Shown: one piece after another, positions 16,926 to 25,118 of the stretch
Layout: every line of letters begins with the position of its first letter
How positions within the stretch are numbered: the stretch's first letter is position 1
Assembly (NCBI RefSeq): GCF_001277195.1
Contig: NZ_CP012268.1
Span: 3,534,001 to 3,598,000, forward strand
DNA: 64,000 nucleotides
Direction: 5' to 3'
From: Cronobacter muytjensii ATCC 51329
GTDB lineage: Bacteria; Pseudomonadota; Gammaproteobacteria; Enterobacterales; Enterobacteriaceae
Program-made: the position numbers and the translations under genes
Notes under the pieces: generated by a model
The model's database searches: none
Told to the model about the DNA's origin: nothing
The model's input: only the letters and a program-made list of their open reading frames with translations

Positions 16926-16998
16926 GTAGTACGAGTGCCTCAGAATTAATGGCGGCCAGTCTACATAACTCATCGTGAAAATTTTCTGCAATTTTCAT
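16918..16998 (-). CDS. yrbN: Small protein YrbN upstream of deaD
   Basis: A 26-residue ORF begins at ATG 16,998 and its TGA overlaps the deaD start by 8 bp. It matches E. coli YrbN almost residue for residue (MKIAENFHDELCRLAAIN, then SEALVLHG). This conservation at the peptide level argues that it is translated. Its position suggests translational coupling or an upstream-ORF control of deaD. It is too short for routine gene calling. Confidence 0.87.
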   Translation of the reverse strand: MKIAENFHDELCRLAAINSEALVLHG

Positions 16999-17106
16999 TA
17001 AAAGTGTGAACCGGCTCAAAGTAGGTGTATTAACGAACAAACAAGCCCTCACCTGCTAAGGTGATGACTTTTTAGTAAAAAATCCGTGGGCTGAAATGTT
17101 CGTCAG

Positions 17107-17991
17107 CTATTGCTGGTCCGATTCTGCCAGGTCATCTTGCTCCTGGCCCAAGAGCGCTAATTCCAACAATGCATAACGGTGCTCAACGAAGTTGTGTACG
17201 TTGTTAGCAACCGCTAATTTGAACAGTGCCGTGGCGCTGTCCTTATCCCCCAGACTTAGGTAGTACTTACCTAAATAGAAGTTGGTTTCACTGAGATGCT
17301 CAGCGAGCGAGGTGTTATCCGTTGCGTCTGCCTTCAGGCGTTCCATTAACGTTTTTTCGCTAATGTCGCCGAGCCAGAATTCGACAATGTTCCATCCCCA
17401 CTGTTCTTTGTCCGATTTCTCAAAGCGTTCTTGCAAGGCCGCTTTGGCCTGTTTCTCATCCAGTTTGCTTTCAGCAAGGAAGAGCCACAGACTACGGAAA
17501 GGATCATTGGGATCGTCGTGATAAAACGCCAGCAGATCATCTTGCGCTAATCGGTAACGTCCGCCGTAGTAGAGGGCGATACCGCGATTTAAATGCGCGT
17601 AGTTGTAAGTTGGATCAAGCTCTAGTACAGAATCAAACGCTTCATAGGCAGCATCAAAATTGCCTGCCTGCGTTAAATAAATGCCTAAGTAGTTGAATAC
17701 TTCAGGCATATCGGGGCGGATAGCCAGCGCTTGTGAAAAATCATTCCGCGCCAGTGCCCGCAAACCAAGACTATCATACAACACTCCGCGCTCATATAAA
17801 AGCTGCGCGCGTTCATCATCGGTTAAAGCCCGACTTGCGAGGATCTGCTCCATGCGTGCGAGGATCACTTCTTGCTGCAAGGCCGGTTGCAATGGCACCG
17901 CCAGGACTTCACTCTTACGCCAGGCAGAGTTGCTGCATCCTGCCAGCGTGAGTGCTGTCGCAACGAAACACCAGCGCAATAAAGGCTTCAT
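17107..17991 (-). CDS. nlpI: TPR outer-membrane lipoprotein NlpI
   Basis: NlpI is an outer-membrane lipoprotein with TPR repeats that serves as an adaptor for peptidoglycan endopeptidases (for example with Prc and MepS). The 294-residue product has lipobox LTLAGC (Cys19) and TPR-like helices (ALTDDERAQLLYERGVLYDSLG, NYLGIYLTQAGNFDAAYEAF, AHLNRGIALYYGGR). It lies between pnp and deaD as in E. coli, separated from pnp by a perfect hairpin at 18,071-18,094. Confidence 0.96.
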   Translation of the reverse strand: MKPLLRWCFVATALTLAGCSNSAWRKSEVLAVPLQPALQQEVILARMEQILASRALTDDERAQLLYERGVLYDSLGLRALARNDFSQALAIRPDMPEVFNYLGIYLTQAGNFDAAYEAFDSVLELDPTYNYAHLNRGIALYYGGRYRLAQDDLLAFYHDDPNDPFRSLWLFLAESKLDEKQAKAALQERFEKSDKEQWGWNIVEFWLGDISEKTLMERLKADATDNTSLAEHLSETNFYLGKYYLSLGDKDSATALFKLAVANNVHNFVEHRYALLELALLGQEQDDLAESDQQ

Positions 17992-18070
17992 TTCCCACTC
18001 CCGAAGACAACAATTGGATGAACGTCCTGTCCCCCGGCTGCAAACGGGACATCCTGCCCCGTATCAAATG

Positions 18071-18094
18071 GCTCTCCGTGTCGCCACGGAGAGC
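18071..18094 (-). other. Perfect hairpin between pnp and nlpI
   Basis: GCTCTCCGTG and CACGGAGAGC form a 10 bp stem with loop TCGC, 14 bp after the pnp stop. No T-run follows on the minus strand, so it is more likely a pause or RNA-stability element than a classic terminator. Confidence 0.5.
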
Positions 18095-18107
18095 TAAATG
18101 GCAAACC

Positions 18108-20243
18108 TTACTCGGCTTCCGGCGCAGCAGGGGTTGCTGCTTCCTGAGTCTGCTCGGTCGCTTCTTTGATGCTCAGGCGGACGCGACCCTGGCGGTCAAC
18201 TTCCAGTACCTTAACCGGTACTTCCTGACCCATCTGCAGATAGTCGGTCACTTTCTCAACGCGTTTGTCAGCGATCTGAGAGATGTGCACCAGACCTTCT
18301 TTACCGCCGCCGATAGCGACGAAGGCGCCGAAGTCAACGATGCGGGTCACTTTACCGTTGTAGATACGGCCCACTTCGATTTCTGCGGTGATCTCTTCGA
18401 TACGACGAATAGCATGTTTCGCTTTCTCGCCGTCGGTCGCTGCGATTTTCACGGTACCGTCATCTTCGATTTCGATGGTGGTGCCGGTTTCTTCGGTCAG
18501 CGCACGAATCACAGAACCGCCTTTACCGATCACGTCTTTGATCTTGTCCGGGCTGATCTTGATGGTGTGGATACGCGGTGCGAACTGGGAGATATCGCCA
18601 CGCGGCGCGTTGATAGCCTGTTCCATTACGCCAAGGATGTGCAGACGCGCACCTTTAGCCTGGTTCAGTGCAACCTGCATGATCTCTTTGGTGATGCCTT
18701 CGATTTTGATATCCATCTGCAGCGCAGTGATACCTTCACGAGAGCCTGCCACTTTGAAGTCCATGTCGCCCAGGTGGTCTTCGTCACCCAGAATGTCGGA
18801 CAGTACGACAAAGTTTTCGCCTTCTTTCACCAGACCCATCGCGATGCCGGCGACTGCGGCTTTAATCGGCACGCCTGCGTCCATCAGCGCCAGAGAAGCG
18901 CCACACACGGAAGCCATGGAAGAAGAACCATTGGATTCGGTGATTTCAGACACGACACGTACGGTGTACGGGAAGCGATCGGCTGCCGGCATAACTGCCA
19001 GTACGCCACGCTTCGCCAGACGACCGTGACCGATTTCACGACGCTTCGGAGAACCGACCATGCCGGTTTCGCCGACAGAGTACGGAGGGAAGTTGTAGTG
19101 GAACAGGAAGCGGTCAGTACGCTCGCCCATCAGCTCGTCGATGTTCTGCGCGTCGCGCTCGGTGCCGAGGGTCGCGGTAACCAGCGCCTGGGTTTCACCA
19201 CGGGTGAACAGCGCGGAGCCGTGAGTACGCGGCAGTACGCCAGTGCGCACGTCCAGACCACGAATCATGTCTTTTTCACGACCGTCGATACGCGGTTCGC
19301 CCGCCAGCACGCGAGAACGTACAACGTTTTTCTCGATAGCGTGCAGGATGTCGCCCAGCTCATTTTCGTCAAGCTGATCGCCTTCTGCCTGCTCAGCCTG
19401 CAGTGCCGCGATAACGTCCGCTTTGATAGCGTCGATCTGGCTGTAACGTTCTTGTTTGTCAGTGATGCGATAAGCGTCGCTCAGGCGAGACTCTGCCAGC
19501 GCTTTAACGCGCGCATTCAGCGCTTCGTTAGCGGCTTCTGGCTGCCAGTCCCAGCGCGGTTTGCCCGCTTCTTTCACGAGGTCGTTGATATTCTGGATAA
19601 CAACCTGCTGCTGCTCGTGGCCGAACACTACGGCGCCCAGCATCTGATCTTCGCTCAGCAGTTCAGCTTCGGATTCCACCATCAACACGGCGCTTTCGGT
19701 ACCGGCAACGACCAGATCCAGTTTGCTGGATTTCAGTTCATCCTGAGTCGGGTTCAGTACGTACTGATCGTTGATGTAACCCACACGCGCGGCGCCAATC
19801 GGGCCGTTGAACGGGATACCAGACAGAGACAGCGCAGCGGAAGCGCCAATCATCGCCACGATATCCGGGTTAACCTGCGGGTTAACGGAAACGACGGTCG
19901 CAATAACCTGAACTTCGTTAACGAAGCCTTCCGGGAACAGCGGACGCAGCGGGCGGTCAATCAGACGCGCGATCAGCGTTTCGCCTTCGCTCGGACGACC
20001 TTCACGACGGAAGAAACCGCCAGGGATACGGCCAGCAGCGTAGGTACGCTCCTGATAGTTAATGGTCAGCGGGAAAAAGTCCTGACCCGGTTTCGCTTTT
20101 TTAGCGCCTACCACGGTCACGAATACGGCGGTGTCATCCATGCTTACCATAACGGCAGCCGTGGCCTGACGAGCCATCATACCGGTTTCAAGAGTGACAG
20201 TATGTTGACCATACTGAAATTTGCGGACGATCGGATTAAGCAA
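18108..20243 (-). CDS. pnp: Polynucleotide phosphorylase
   Basis: PNPase is the 3'-5' phosphorolytic exoribonuclease of the degradosome. The 711-residue length equals E. coli. Two RNase PH-like domains are followed by a KH domain (about 550-610, KIKDVIGKGGSVIRALTEE) and an S1 domain (about 622-690, GRIYNGKVTRIVDFGAFVAI). It starts with TTG at 20,243, as in E. coli, after AAAGGGTATAATT. It is read after rpsO, whose terminator and the RNase III-type leader lie in between; pnp autoregulates through that leader. Confidence 0.97.
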   Translation of the reverse strand: MLNPIVRKFQYGQHTVTLETGMMARQATAAVMVSMDDTAVFVTVVGAKKAKPGQDFFPLTINYQERTYAAGRIPGGFFRREGRPSEGETLIARLIDRPLRPLFPEGFVNEVQVIATVVSVNPQVNPDIVAMIGASAALSLSGIPFNGPIGAARVGYINDQYVLNPTQDELKSSKLDLVVAGTESAVLMVESEAELLSEDQMLGAVVFGHEQQQVVIQNINDLVKEAGKPRWDWQPEAANEALNARVKALAESRLSDAYRITDKQERYSQIDAIKADVIAALQAEQAEGDQLDENELGDILHAIEKNVVRSRVLAGEPRIDGREKDMIRGLDVRTGVLPRTHGSALFTRGETQALVTATLGTERDAQNIDELMGERTDRFLFHYNFPPYSVGETGMVGSPKRREIGHGRLAKRGVLAVMPAADRFPYTVRVVSEITESNGSSSMASVCGASLALMDAGVPIKAAVAGIAMGLVKEGENFVVLSDILGDEDHLGDMDFKVAGSREGITALQMDIKIEGITKEIMQVALNQAKGARLHILGVMEQAINAPRGDISQFAPRIHTIKISPDKIKDVIGKGGSVIRALTEETGTTIEIEDDGTVKIAATDGEKAKHAIRRIEEITAEIEVGRIYNGKVTRIVDFGAFVAIGGGKEGLVHISQIADKRVEKVTDYLQMGQEVPVKVLEVDRQGRVRLSIKEATEQTQEAATPAAPEAE

Positions 20244-20268
20244 AATTATACCCTTTCTAAATGAAGAA

Positions 20269-20390
20269 CAGCACGCCCAAAGCCGTGCTGACAGTACCCG
20301 ATCCTCTTTGCATCCTCGCGACTAATGACAACCCTGACCCGCTTATGCGGATAAAGCCTCTCATTAGCCGCGCGAACCTCTGCAACGAAG
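20269..20390 (-). promoter_or_regulatory. pnp leader with RNase III-type long stem
   Basis: Between rpsO and pnp the leader can form a long imperfect duplex: the arm around 20,304-20,328 (TGCATCCTCGCGACTAATGA) pairs with 20,361-20,384 (TCATTAGCCGCGCGAACC then TCTGCA), capped by a CCGC-TTAT-GCGG hairpin at 20,339-20,350. A smaller stem CAGCACG/CGTGCTG lies at 20,269-20,290 near the start codon. This matches the E. coli pnp leader, where RNase III cuts the stem and PNPase then degrades it for autocontrol. Confidence 0.7.
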
Positions 20391-20443
20391 ATCATACCCA
20401 GCAACAATACATGAGTTTACTCGCAATTGCTGCCGTCTGGTCG

Positions 20444-20472
20444 AAAAAAGGGGCCGTAAAGGCCCCCTTTTC
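20444..20472 (-). terminator. rpsO terminator (PsrO/SraG-type 3' end)
   Basis: GGGGCC, GTAAA loop, GGCCCC with A/T flanks gives a strong stem and TTTTTT on the minus strand, 16 bp after rpsO. In E. coli this 3' region yields the small RNA PsrO (SraG) and lets some polymerase through to pnp. Confidence 0.85.
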
Positions 20473-20487
20473 TGAAACTCGCAATGA

Positions 20488-20757
20488 TTAGCGACGCAGA
20501 CCCAGGCGCTCGATCAGCGCAGTGTAGCGTGCTACATCTTTACGTTTCAGGTAGTCGAGCAGTTTACGACGCTGAGAAACCATACGCAGCAGACCACGAC
20601 GGCTGTGGTGATCTTTTTTGTGCTCTGCGAAGTGGCCCTGCAGGTGGTTAATCTGCGCAGTCAGCAGAGCAACCTGAACTTCGGTAGAACCGCTGTCGTT
20701 CTCACCACGACCAAACTCAGAAACGATTTTAGCTTTAGCTTCAACGCTTAGAGACAT
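20488..20757 (-). CDS. rpsO: 30S ribosomal protein S15
   Basis: S15 binds the central domain of 16S rRNA early in 30S assembly and forms bridges to the 50S subunit. The 89-residue protein contains the family signature ARYTALIERLGLRR at its end and HLQGHFAEHKKDHHSRRGLL in the middle. I chose ATG 20,757 (MSLSVEAK) after GGAG; the open frame extends 51 bp upstream without similarity. In E. coli S15 represses its own mRNA through a pseudoknot around the start. Confidence 0.98.
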   Translation of the reverse strand: MSLSVEAKAKIVSEFGRGENDSGSTEVQVALLTAQINHLQGHFAEHKKDHHSRRGLLRMVSQRRKLLDYLKRKDVARYTALIERLGLRR

Positions 20758-20857
20758 TTTCAACTCCAGTTTATAAAAAATAAGGGTGCCGATCTCTAAT
20801 TCAGCCACCCGGGGCTACGCCTGCATAGAGATGACGGGCGTAGTGTTAAGCCGCAAT

Positions 20858-20886
20858 ATTCTACCTGTCACGGCCTGTTATCGCAA
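20858..20886 (-). promoter_or_regulatory. rpsO promoter
   Basis: On the minus strand TTGCGA (-35, 20,886-20,881), 17 bp, TAGAAT (-10, 20,863-20,858). It lies between truB and rpsO, about 95 bp upstream of the rpsO start, as in E. coli where rpsO-pnp has its own strong promoter. Confidence 0.75.
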
Positions 20887-20900
20887 GGTAGCGACGAGGG

Positions 20901-21845
20901 TTAAGCCGGATATTCCACCACCAGGCGGCGGGGCGCTACGCGGCCTTCGCTGTCGATTTCCCCCATGCCGAGAAACTTCTGCGCTTCGCCTTCCGTCACT
21001 CGCACCAGGCCTTCCGAAGGGGCGTCGCTGGTACGCACCGGGTTGCCGTTTTTAAAGTAAACGGATGACGTAAGCGGAAGATTCACGACCGGATAGTCCG
21101 AAGCGGGACTGTCCATCGGCATCAACAGCGGATCAAGCAGCTCAGAGGGCGCGATATCCTGCTGCTGCGCCTCTTCAAGCAGCGCGTTAAGCTGCTCCAG
21201 CGTTACCATGCGCTCAACCGGATACTTGCTGACCGTCAGACGGCGCAGATAGGTTACATGCGCGCCGCAGCCGAGCTTTTCGCCCAAATCGTCAATAATG
21301 GTGCGAATGTACGTGCCCTTTGAGCAGTGCACCTCAAGCTCCAGCTCATTGCCCTCATGGCGAATAAACAGCAGTTCATAGACGGTTATCGGGCGCGCTT
21401 CACGCGGCACCTCGATGCCCTGACGCGCATATTCGTAGAGCGGTTTACCCTGATACTTCAACGCCGAGAACATGGTCGGCACCTGCAGGGTGTCGCCGCG
21501 AAAGCTTTCCAGCGCATCCTGCAGCGCCTGCTCGCTAAACGTGACCGGACGCTCTTCCACTACGGTGCCGTCAGCATCAGAGGTGTCGGTGCGCTGCCCA
21601 AGCCGCGCAACCACCCGGTAACGCTTATCTGAATCAAGCAGGTATTGGGAAAATTTGGTCGCTTCGCCGAGGCAGACAGGCAGCATGCCGGTCGCCAGCG
21701 GATCCAGCGCGCCAGTATGTCCGGCGCGATTGGCGTTATAGAGACGTTTTACTTTTTGCAGCGCGTCGTTGGAGGAGAGCCCCTGCGGCTTATCCAACAG
21801 CAATACGCCATGCACATCGCGACCGCGACGACGAGGACGACTCAT
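20901..21845 (-). CDS. truB: tRNA pseudouridine(55) synthase TruB
   Basis: TruB makes pseudouridine 55 in the T loop of tRNAs and helps tRNA folding. The 314-residue protein has the catalytic Asp48 in GHTGALDPLATG, VHGVLLLDKPQG at the start and a C-terminal PUA-like region. Its ATG overlaps the rbfA stop (TAATG), so translation is coupled. Confidence 0.97.
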   Translation of the reverse strand: MSRPRRRGRDVHGVLLLDKPQGLSSNDALQKVKRLYNANRAGHTGALDPLATGMLPVCLGEATKFSQYLLDSDKRYRVVARLGQRTDTSDADGTVVEERPVTFSEQALQDALESFRGDTLQVPTMFSALKYQGKPLYEYARQGIEVPREARPITVYELLFIRHEGNELELEVHCSKGTYIRTIIDDLGEKLGCGAHVTYLRRLTVSKYPVERMVTLEQLNALLEEAQQQDIAPSELLDPLLMPMDSPASDYPVVNLPLTSSVYFKNGNPVRTSDAPSEGLVRVTEGEAQKFLGMGEIDSEGRVAPRRLVVEYPA

Positions 21846-22246
21846 TATTCCTCCTTGTTGTCGTCCGGATTCACGCGACGCTCTTCGTCGTGTTTTACTA
21901 CGCTGCTGACCAGGTTGGACATGCGCATCCCTTCCACCAGCGAGTTATCGTAGAAGAAGGTCAATTCCGGCACGATGCGCAGGCGCATCGCTTTGCCCAG
22001 CAGAGAGCGGATGAAGCCTGACGCGTCCTGAAGCGCTTTGATGCCCGCTTTTACAGCCGCTTCGTCTTTATCGTTCAGGAACGTTACGAACACTTTGGCA
22101 TACGCCAGATCGCGGGAGACTTCTACGCCCGATACGGTGGTCATCAGACCTACGCGCGGATCTTTGATTTCGCGCTGCAGGATGATGGCAATCTCTTTTT
22201 GCATCTCCTGCGCGACACGCTGAGGGCGACCAAATTCTTTCGCCAT
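21845..22246 (-). CDS. rbfA: Ribosome-binding factor A
   Basis: RbfA is a KH-fold 30S maturation factor acting on the 5' end of 16S rRNA, important in the cold. The 133-residue length equals E. coli. The start at 22,246 (MAKEFGRPQRVAQEM) follows TCTGGAGAATTTATT; a longer reading upstream runs into the terminator hairpin. It is 1 bp overlapped with truB. Confidence 0.97.
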   Translation of the reverse strand: MAKEFGRPQRVAQEMQKEIAIILQREIKDPRVGLMTTVSGVEVSRDLAYAKVFVTFLNDKDEAAVKAGIKALQDASGFIRSLLGKAMRLRIVPELTFFYDNSLVEGMRMSNLVSSVVKHDEERRVNPDDNKEE

Positions 22247-22263
22247 AATAAATTCTCCAGACA

Positions 22264-22288
22264 AAAAAGGGGCTATTAGCCCCTTTTG
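22264..22288 (-). terminator. Intrinsic terminator between infB and rbfA
   Basis: AAAAGGGGCT, ATT loop, AGCCCCTTTT makes a perfect 10 bp stem with TTTTTTGT after it on the minus strand, only 18 bp before the rbfA ATG. It should partly end transcription of the nusA-infB operon before rbfA-truB, or act as an attenuator. Confidence 0.8.
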
Positions 22289-22298
22289 AATATTCATA

Positions 22299-22370
22299 CC
22301 GGGTGGCGCTTCGCTAACCCGGCCTACAAATGTGCGCCTGCCCCCAGCCCTGCGACGCCATGCGCAGGGC
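22299..22370. repeat. REP-like palindromic element after infB
   Basis: CCGGGT..GCG-CTT-CGC..ACCCGGCCTACA at 22,299-22,328 has the look of an enterobacterial REP/PU unit, including the CCTACA tail. A second hairpin, GCCCTGCG / CGCAGGGC with an 8-base loop, follows at 22,347-22,370, 10 bp from the infB stop. Such units stabilise upstream mRNA and bind gyrase or IHF in E. coli. I saw only one copy in the window. Confidence 0.65.
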
Positions 22371-22379
22371 GTGAGAGGA

Positions 22380-25094
22380 TTAGTCGATGCTGCGCTGGAT
22401 CTCGATGATTTCGAACACTTCGATCATATCGCCAACGCGAACGTCGTTGTAGTTCTTCACGCCGATACCACATTCCATGCCGTTACGGACTTCGTTAACG
22501 TCATCTTTGAAGCGGCGCAGGGATTCCAGCTCGCCTTCATAGATAACCACGTTGTCGCGCAGAACGCGGATCGGGTTGTGACGCTTAATTGTACCTTCGG
22601 TAACCATACAGCCCGCGATAGCGCCGAATTTCGGCGATTTGAACACGTCACGAACTTCGGCCAGACCGATAATCTGCTGTTTCAGCTCAGGCGACAGCAT
22701 GCCGCTCATAGCCGCTTTTACTTCGTCGATCAGATTATAGATGACGGAGTAGTAACGCAGATCCAGACTTTCCGCTTCGATCACGCGGCGCGCAGAGGCG
22801 TCGGCACGAACGTTGAAGCCAACCAGAATCGCGTTGGATGCGGCAGCCAGCGTCGCGTCGGTTTCGGTGATGCCACCCACGCCCGAACCCACAATCTTCA
22901 CCTTCACTTCGTCGGTGGAGAGCTTCAGCAGGGAGTCGGAGATCGCTTCTACGGAGCCCTGAACGTCGGCTTTCAGCACGATGTTGACTTCGTGAACTTC
23001 GCCCTCGGTCATGTTCGCAAACATGTTCTCGAGTTTGGATTTCTGCTGACGCGCCAGTTTTACTTCGCGGAACTTGCCCTGACGATAGAGAGCAACTTCA
23101 CGCGCTTTCTTCTCATCACGGACGACAGTCACTTCATCACCCGCGGCAGGTACACCGGAGAGACCCAGAATCTCGACAGGAATGGACGGACCCGCTTCCT
23201 GGACTTCCTGGTTCAGTTCGTTACGCATCGCACGTACACGGCCATATTCAAAGCCACACAGCACGATGTCGCCTTTGTTCAGCGTACCTTCGCGAACCAG
23301 AACGGTAGCGACCGGCCCACGACCTTTATCCAGGAAGGATTCGATGACCACGCCGCTCGCCATACCTTTACGCACAGCGTTCAGTTCCAGTACTTCGGAT
23401 TGCAGCAGGATGGCGTCCAGCAGCTCATCGATACCGGTGCCCGCTTTCGCCGAAACGTGGACGAACTGGCAATCGCCGCCCCACTCTTCCGGGATGATGC
23501 CATGCTGAGACAGTTCGTTTTTAACACGATCCGGATCGGCGTCTGGCTTATCGATTTTGTTCACTGCCACAACAACCGGCACTTTCGCCGCTTTGGCGTG
23601 CTGGATTGCTTCGATGGTCTGCGGCATCACGCCGTCGTCCGCCGCGACAACCAGAACCACGATATCCGTAGCCTGCGCACCACGAGCACGCATTGCGGTA
23701 AACGCGGCGTGGCCCGGGGTATCCAGGAAGGTGATCATGCCGTTATCGGTCTGTACGTGGTACGCGCCGATGTGCTGGGTAATGCCACCCGCTTCGCCCG
23801 AAGCCACTTTCGTAGAACGGATGTAGTCGAGCAGTGAGGTTTTACCGTGGTCAACGTGACCCATGATGGTCACGACCGGCGCGCGCGGCTCAGCCTGAGC
23901 GCCCATATCACGGTCGCTCATTACCGCTTCTTCCAGCTCGTTTTCACGACGCAGGATAACCTTGTGGCCCATCTCTTCAGCAACCAGCTGCGCAGTTTCC
24001 TGATCGATAACCTGGTTTATAGTCGCCATCGCGCCCAGCTTCATCATCGCCTTGATAACCTGAGAGCCTTTTACGGCCATCTTGTTAGCCAGCTCAGCGA
24101 CGGTGATGGTTTCGCCGATAACGACATCGCGGTTAACTGCCTGAGCCGGCTTGTTGAAGCCCTGCTGCAGGGAGCTGCCTTTGCGCTGTTTGCCGCCTTT
24201 GCCGCCGCGAACAGCAGCACGGGCTTCTTCACGATCCGCTTTGGATTCGGAATGCTTGTTGCTCTTCTTCTGGCGTGCGACTTTCGCCGGACGCGCGCGA
24301 CCACGGCCGCCTTCTACTTCGCGATCGCTGTCATCTTCTGCCTGACGCGCGTGCTGAGAAGTAGTGACGTGATAGTCGCTGCTGTCTTCAGATTCTTCTT
24401 CACTGCCGCTTTCCCATTTTGTCGCGTTCTCTTCAGCCATACGACGGGCTTCTTCCGCTACGCGACGGGCATTTTCTTCCAGCTTGCGACGCGCTTCTTC
24501 TTCGGCCTTGCGCTTAAGTTCAAGGGCTTCGGCTTCGCGGCGGGCTTTTTCCGCCTGAGCAGCTTTGCTCACTTCGTCAGTTTGTTGATTGCTCACTTTG
24601 CTCGTTTCCGCAGCTTCACGTTTCGCTTTATCAGCGGCATCGCGTTTAGCCTGTTCTTCAGCTTCACGTTTAGCCTTATCGCCAGCTTCACGTTTGGCTT
24701 TTTCCTCTGCCTCGCGTTTGGCAGCTTCCTCTGCTTCACGACGGGCCTGCTCTTCCGCCTCACGCTTCGCCTGTTCTTCCGCGGCGAGACGCTCTGCCTC
24801 TTGCGGATCACGTTTTACAAAGGTGCGTTTTTTGCGGACTTCGATCTGTACCGACTTACTTTTCCCGCCGGTACCCTGAATATTTAAAGTACTGCGCGTT
24901 TTGCGCTGTAAAGTCAACTTATCCGGCCCTGAACCATGTTCGCGGTTCAGGTGCGCCAGTAAGGCTTGTTTCTCTTGTGCCGTCACAGAGTCTTCAGCGG
25001 ACTTCGGGATCCCTGCATCAGCGAATTGCTGTACCAGGCGGTCCACGGAGGTCTGAATCTCTGCGGCCAGCGCTTTTACGGTTACATCAGTCAT
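22380..25094 (-). CDS. infB: Translation initiation factor IF-2
   Basis: IF-2 is the GTPase that brings initiator fMet-tRNA to the 30S and promotes subunit joining. The 904-residue product has an N-terminal IF2-N domain (1-50), a long charged KREAEE/AKREA repeat segment (about 100-240), a second IF2-N region (about 325-375), the G domain with GHVDHGKTS, DTPGH and NKID, and the C-terminal fMet-tRNA-binding domains. A GTG at codon 167 (24,596) matches the start of the shorter IF2-2 form known in E. coli. It follows nusA by 24 bp. Confidence 0.98.
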   Translation of the reverse strand: MTDVTVKALAAEIQTSVDRLVQQFADAGIPKSAEDSVTAQEKQALLAHLNREHGSGPDKLTLQRKTRSTLNIQGTGGKSKSVQIEVRKKRTFVKRDPQEAERLAAEEQAKREAEEQARREAEEAAKREAEEKAKREAGDKAKREAEEQAKRDAADKAKREAAETSKVSNQQTDEVSKAAQAEKARREAEALELKRKAEEEARRKLEENARRVAEEARRMAEENATKWESGSEEESEDSSDYHVTTSQHARQAEDDSDREVEGGRGRARPAKVARQKKSNKHSESKADREEARAAVRGGKGGKQRKGSSLQQGFNKPAQAVNRDVVIGETITVAELANKMAVKGSQVIKAMMKLGAMATINQVIDQETAQLVAEEMGHKVILRRENELEEAVMSDRDMGAQAEPRAPVVTIMGHVDHGKTSLLDYIRSTKVASGEAGGITQHIGAYHVQTDNGMITFLDTPGHAAFTAMRARGAQATDIVVLVVAADDGVMPQTIEAIQHAKAAKVPVVVAVNKIDKPDADPDRVKNELSQHGIIPEEWGGDCQFVHVSAKAGTGIDELLDAILLQSEVLELNAVRKGMASGVVIESFLDKGRGPVATVLVREGTLNKGDIVLCGFEYGRVRAMRNELNQEVQEAGPSIPVEILGLSGVPAAGDEVTVVRDEKKAREVALYRQGKFREVKLARQQKSKLENMFANMTEGEVHEVNIVLKADVQGSVEAISDSLLKLSTDEVKVKIVGSGVGGITETDATLAAASNAILVGFNVRADASARRVIEAESLDLRYYSVIYNLIDEVKAAMSGMLSPELKQQIIGLAEVRDVFKSPKFGAIAGCMVTEGTIKRHNPIRVLRDNVVIYEGELESLRRFKDDVNEVRNGMECGIGVKNYNDVRVGDMIEVFEIIEIQRSID

Positions 25095-25118
25095 GCTGTT
25101 CCTTCCTGCTACAGTTTA

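Noticed and set aside
15291..16949. 552-codon plus-strand ORF antisense to deaD
   Set aside because: The frame is an artefact of deaD codon usage; the protein is His/Arg/Phe-rich without domains.
17952..20264. 770-codon plus-strand ORF antisense to pnp
   Set aside because: Same reason: pnp is highly conserved on the minus strand, and the antisense product has no recognisable feature.
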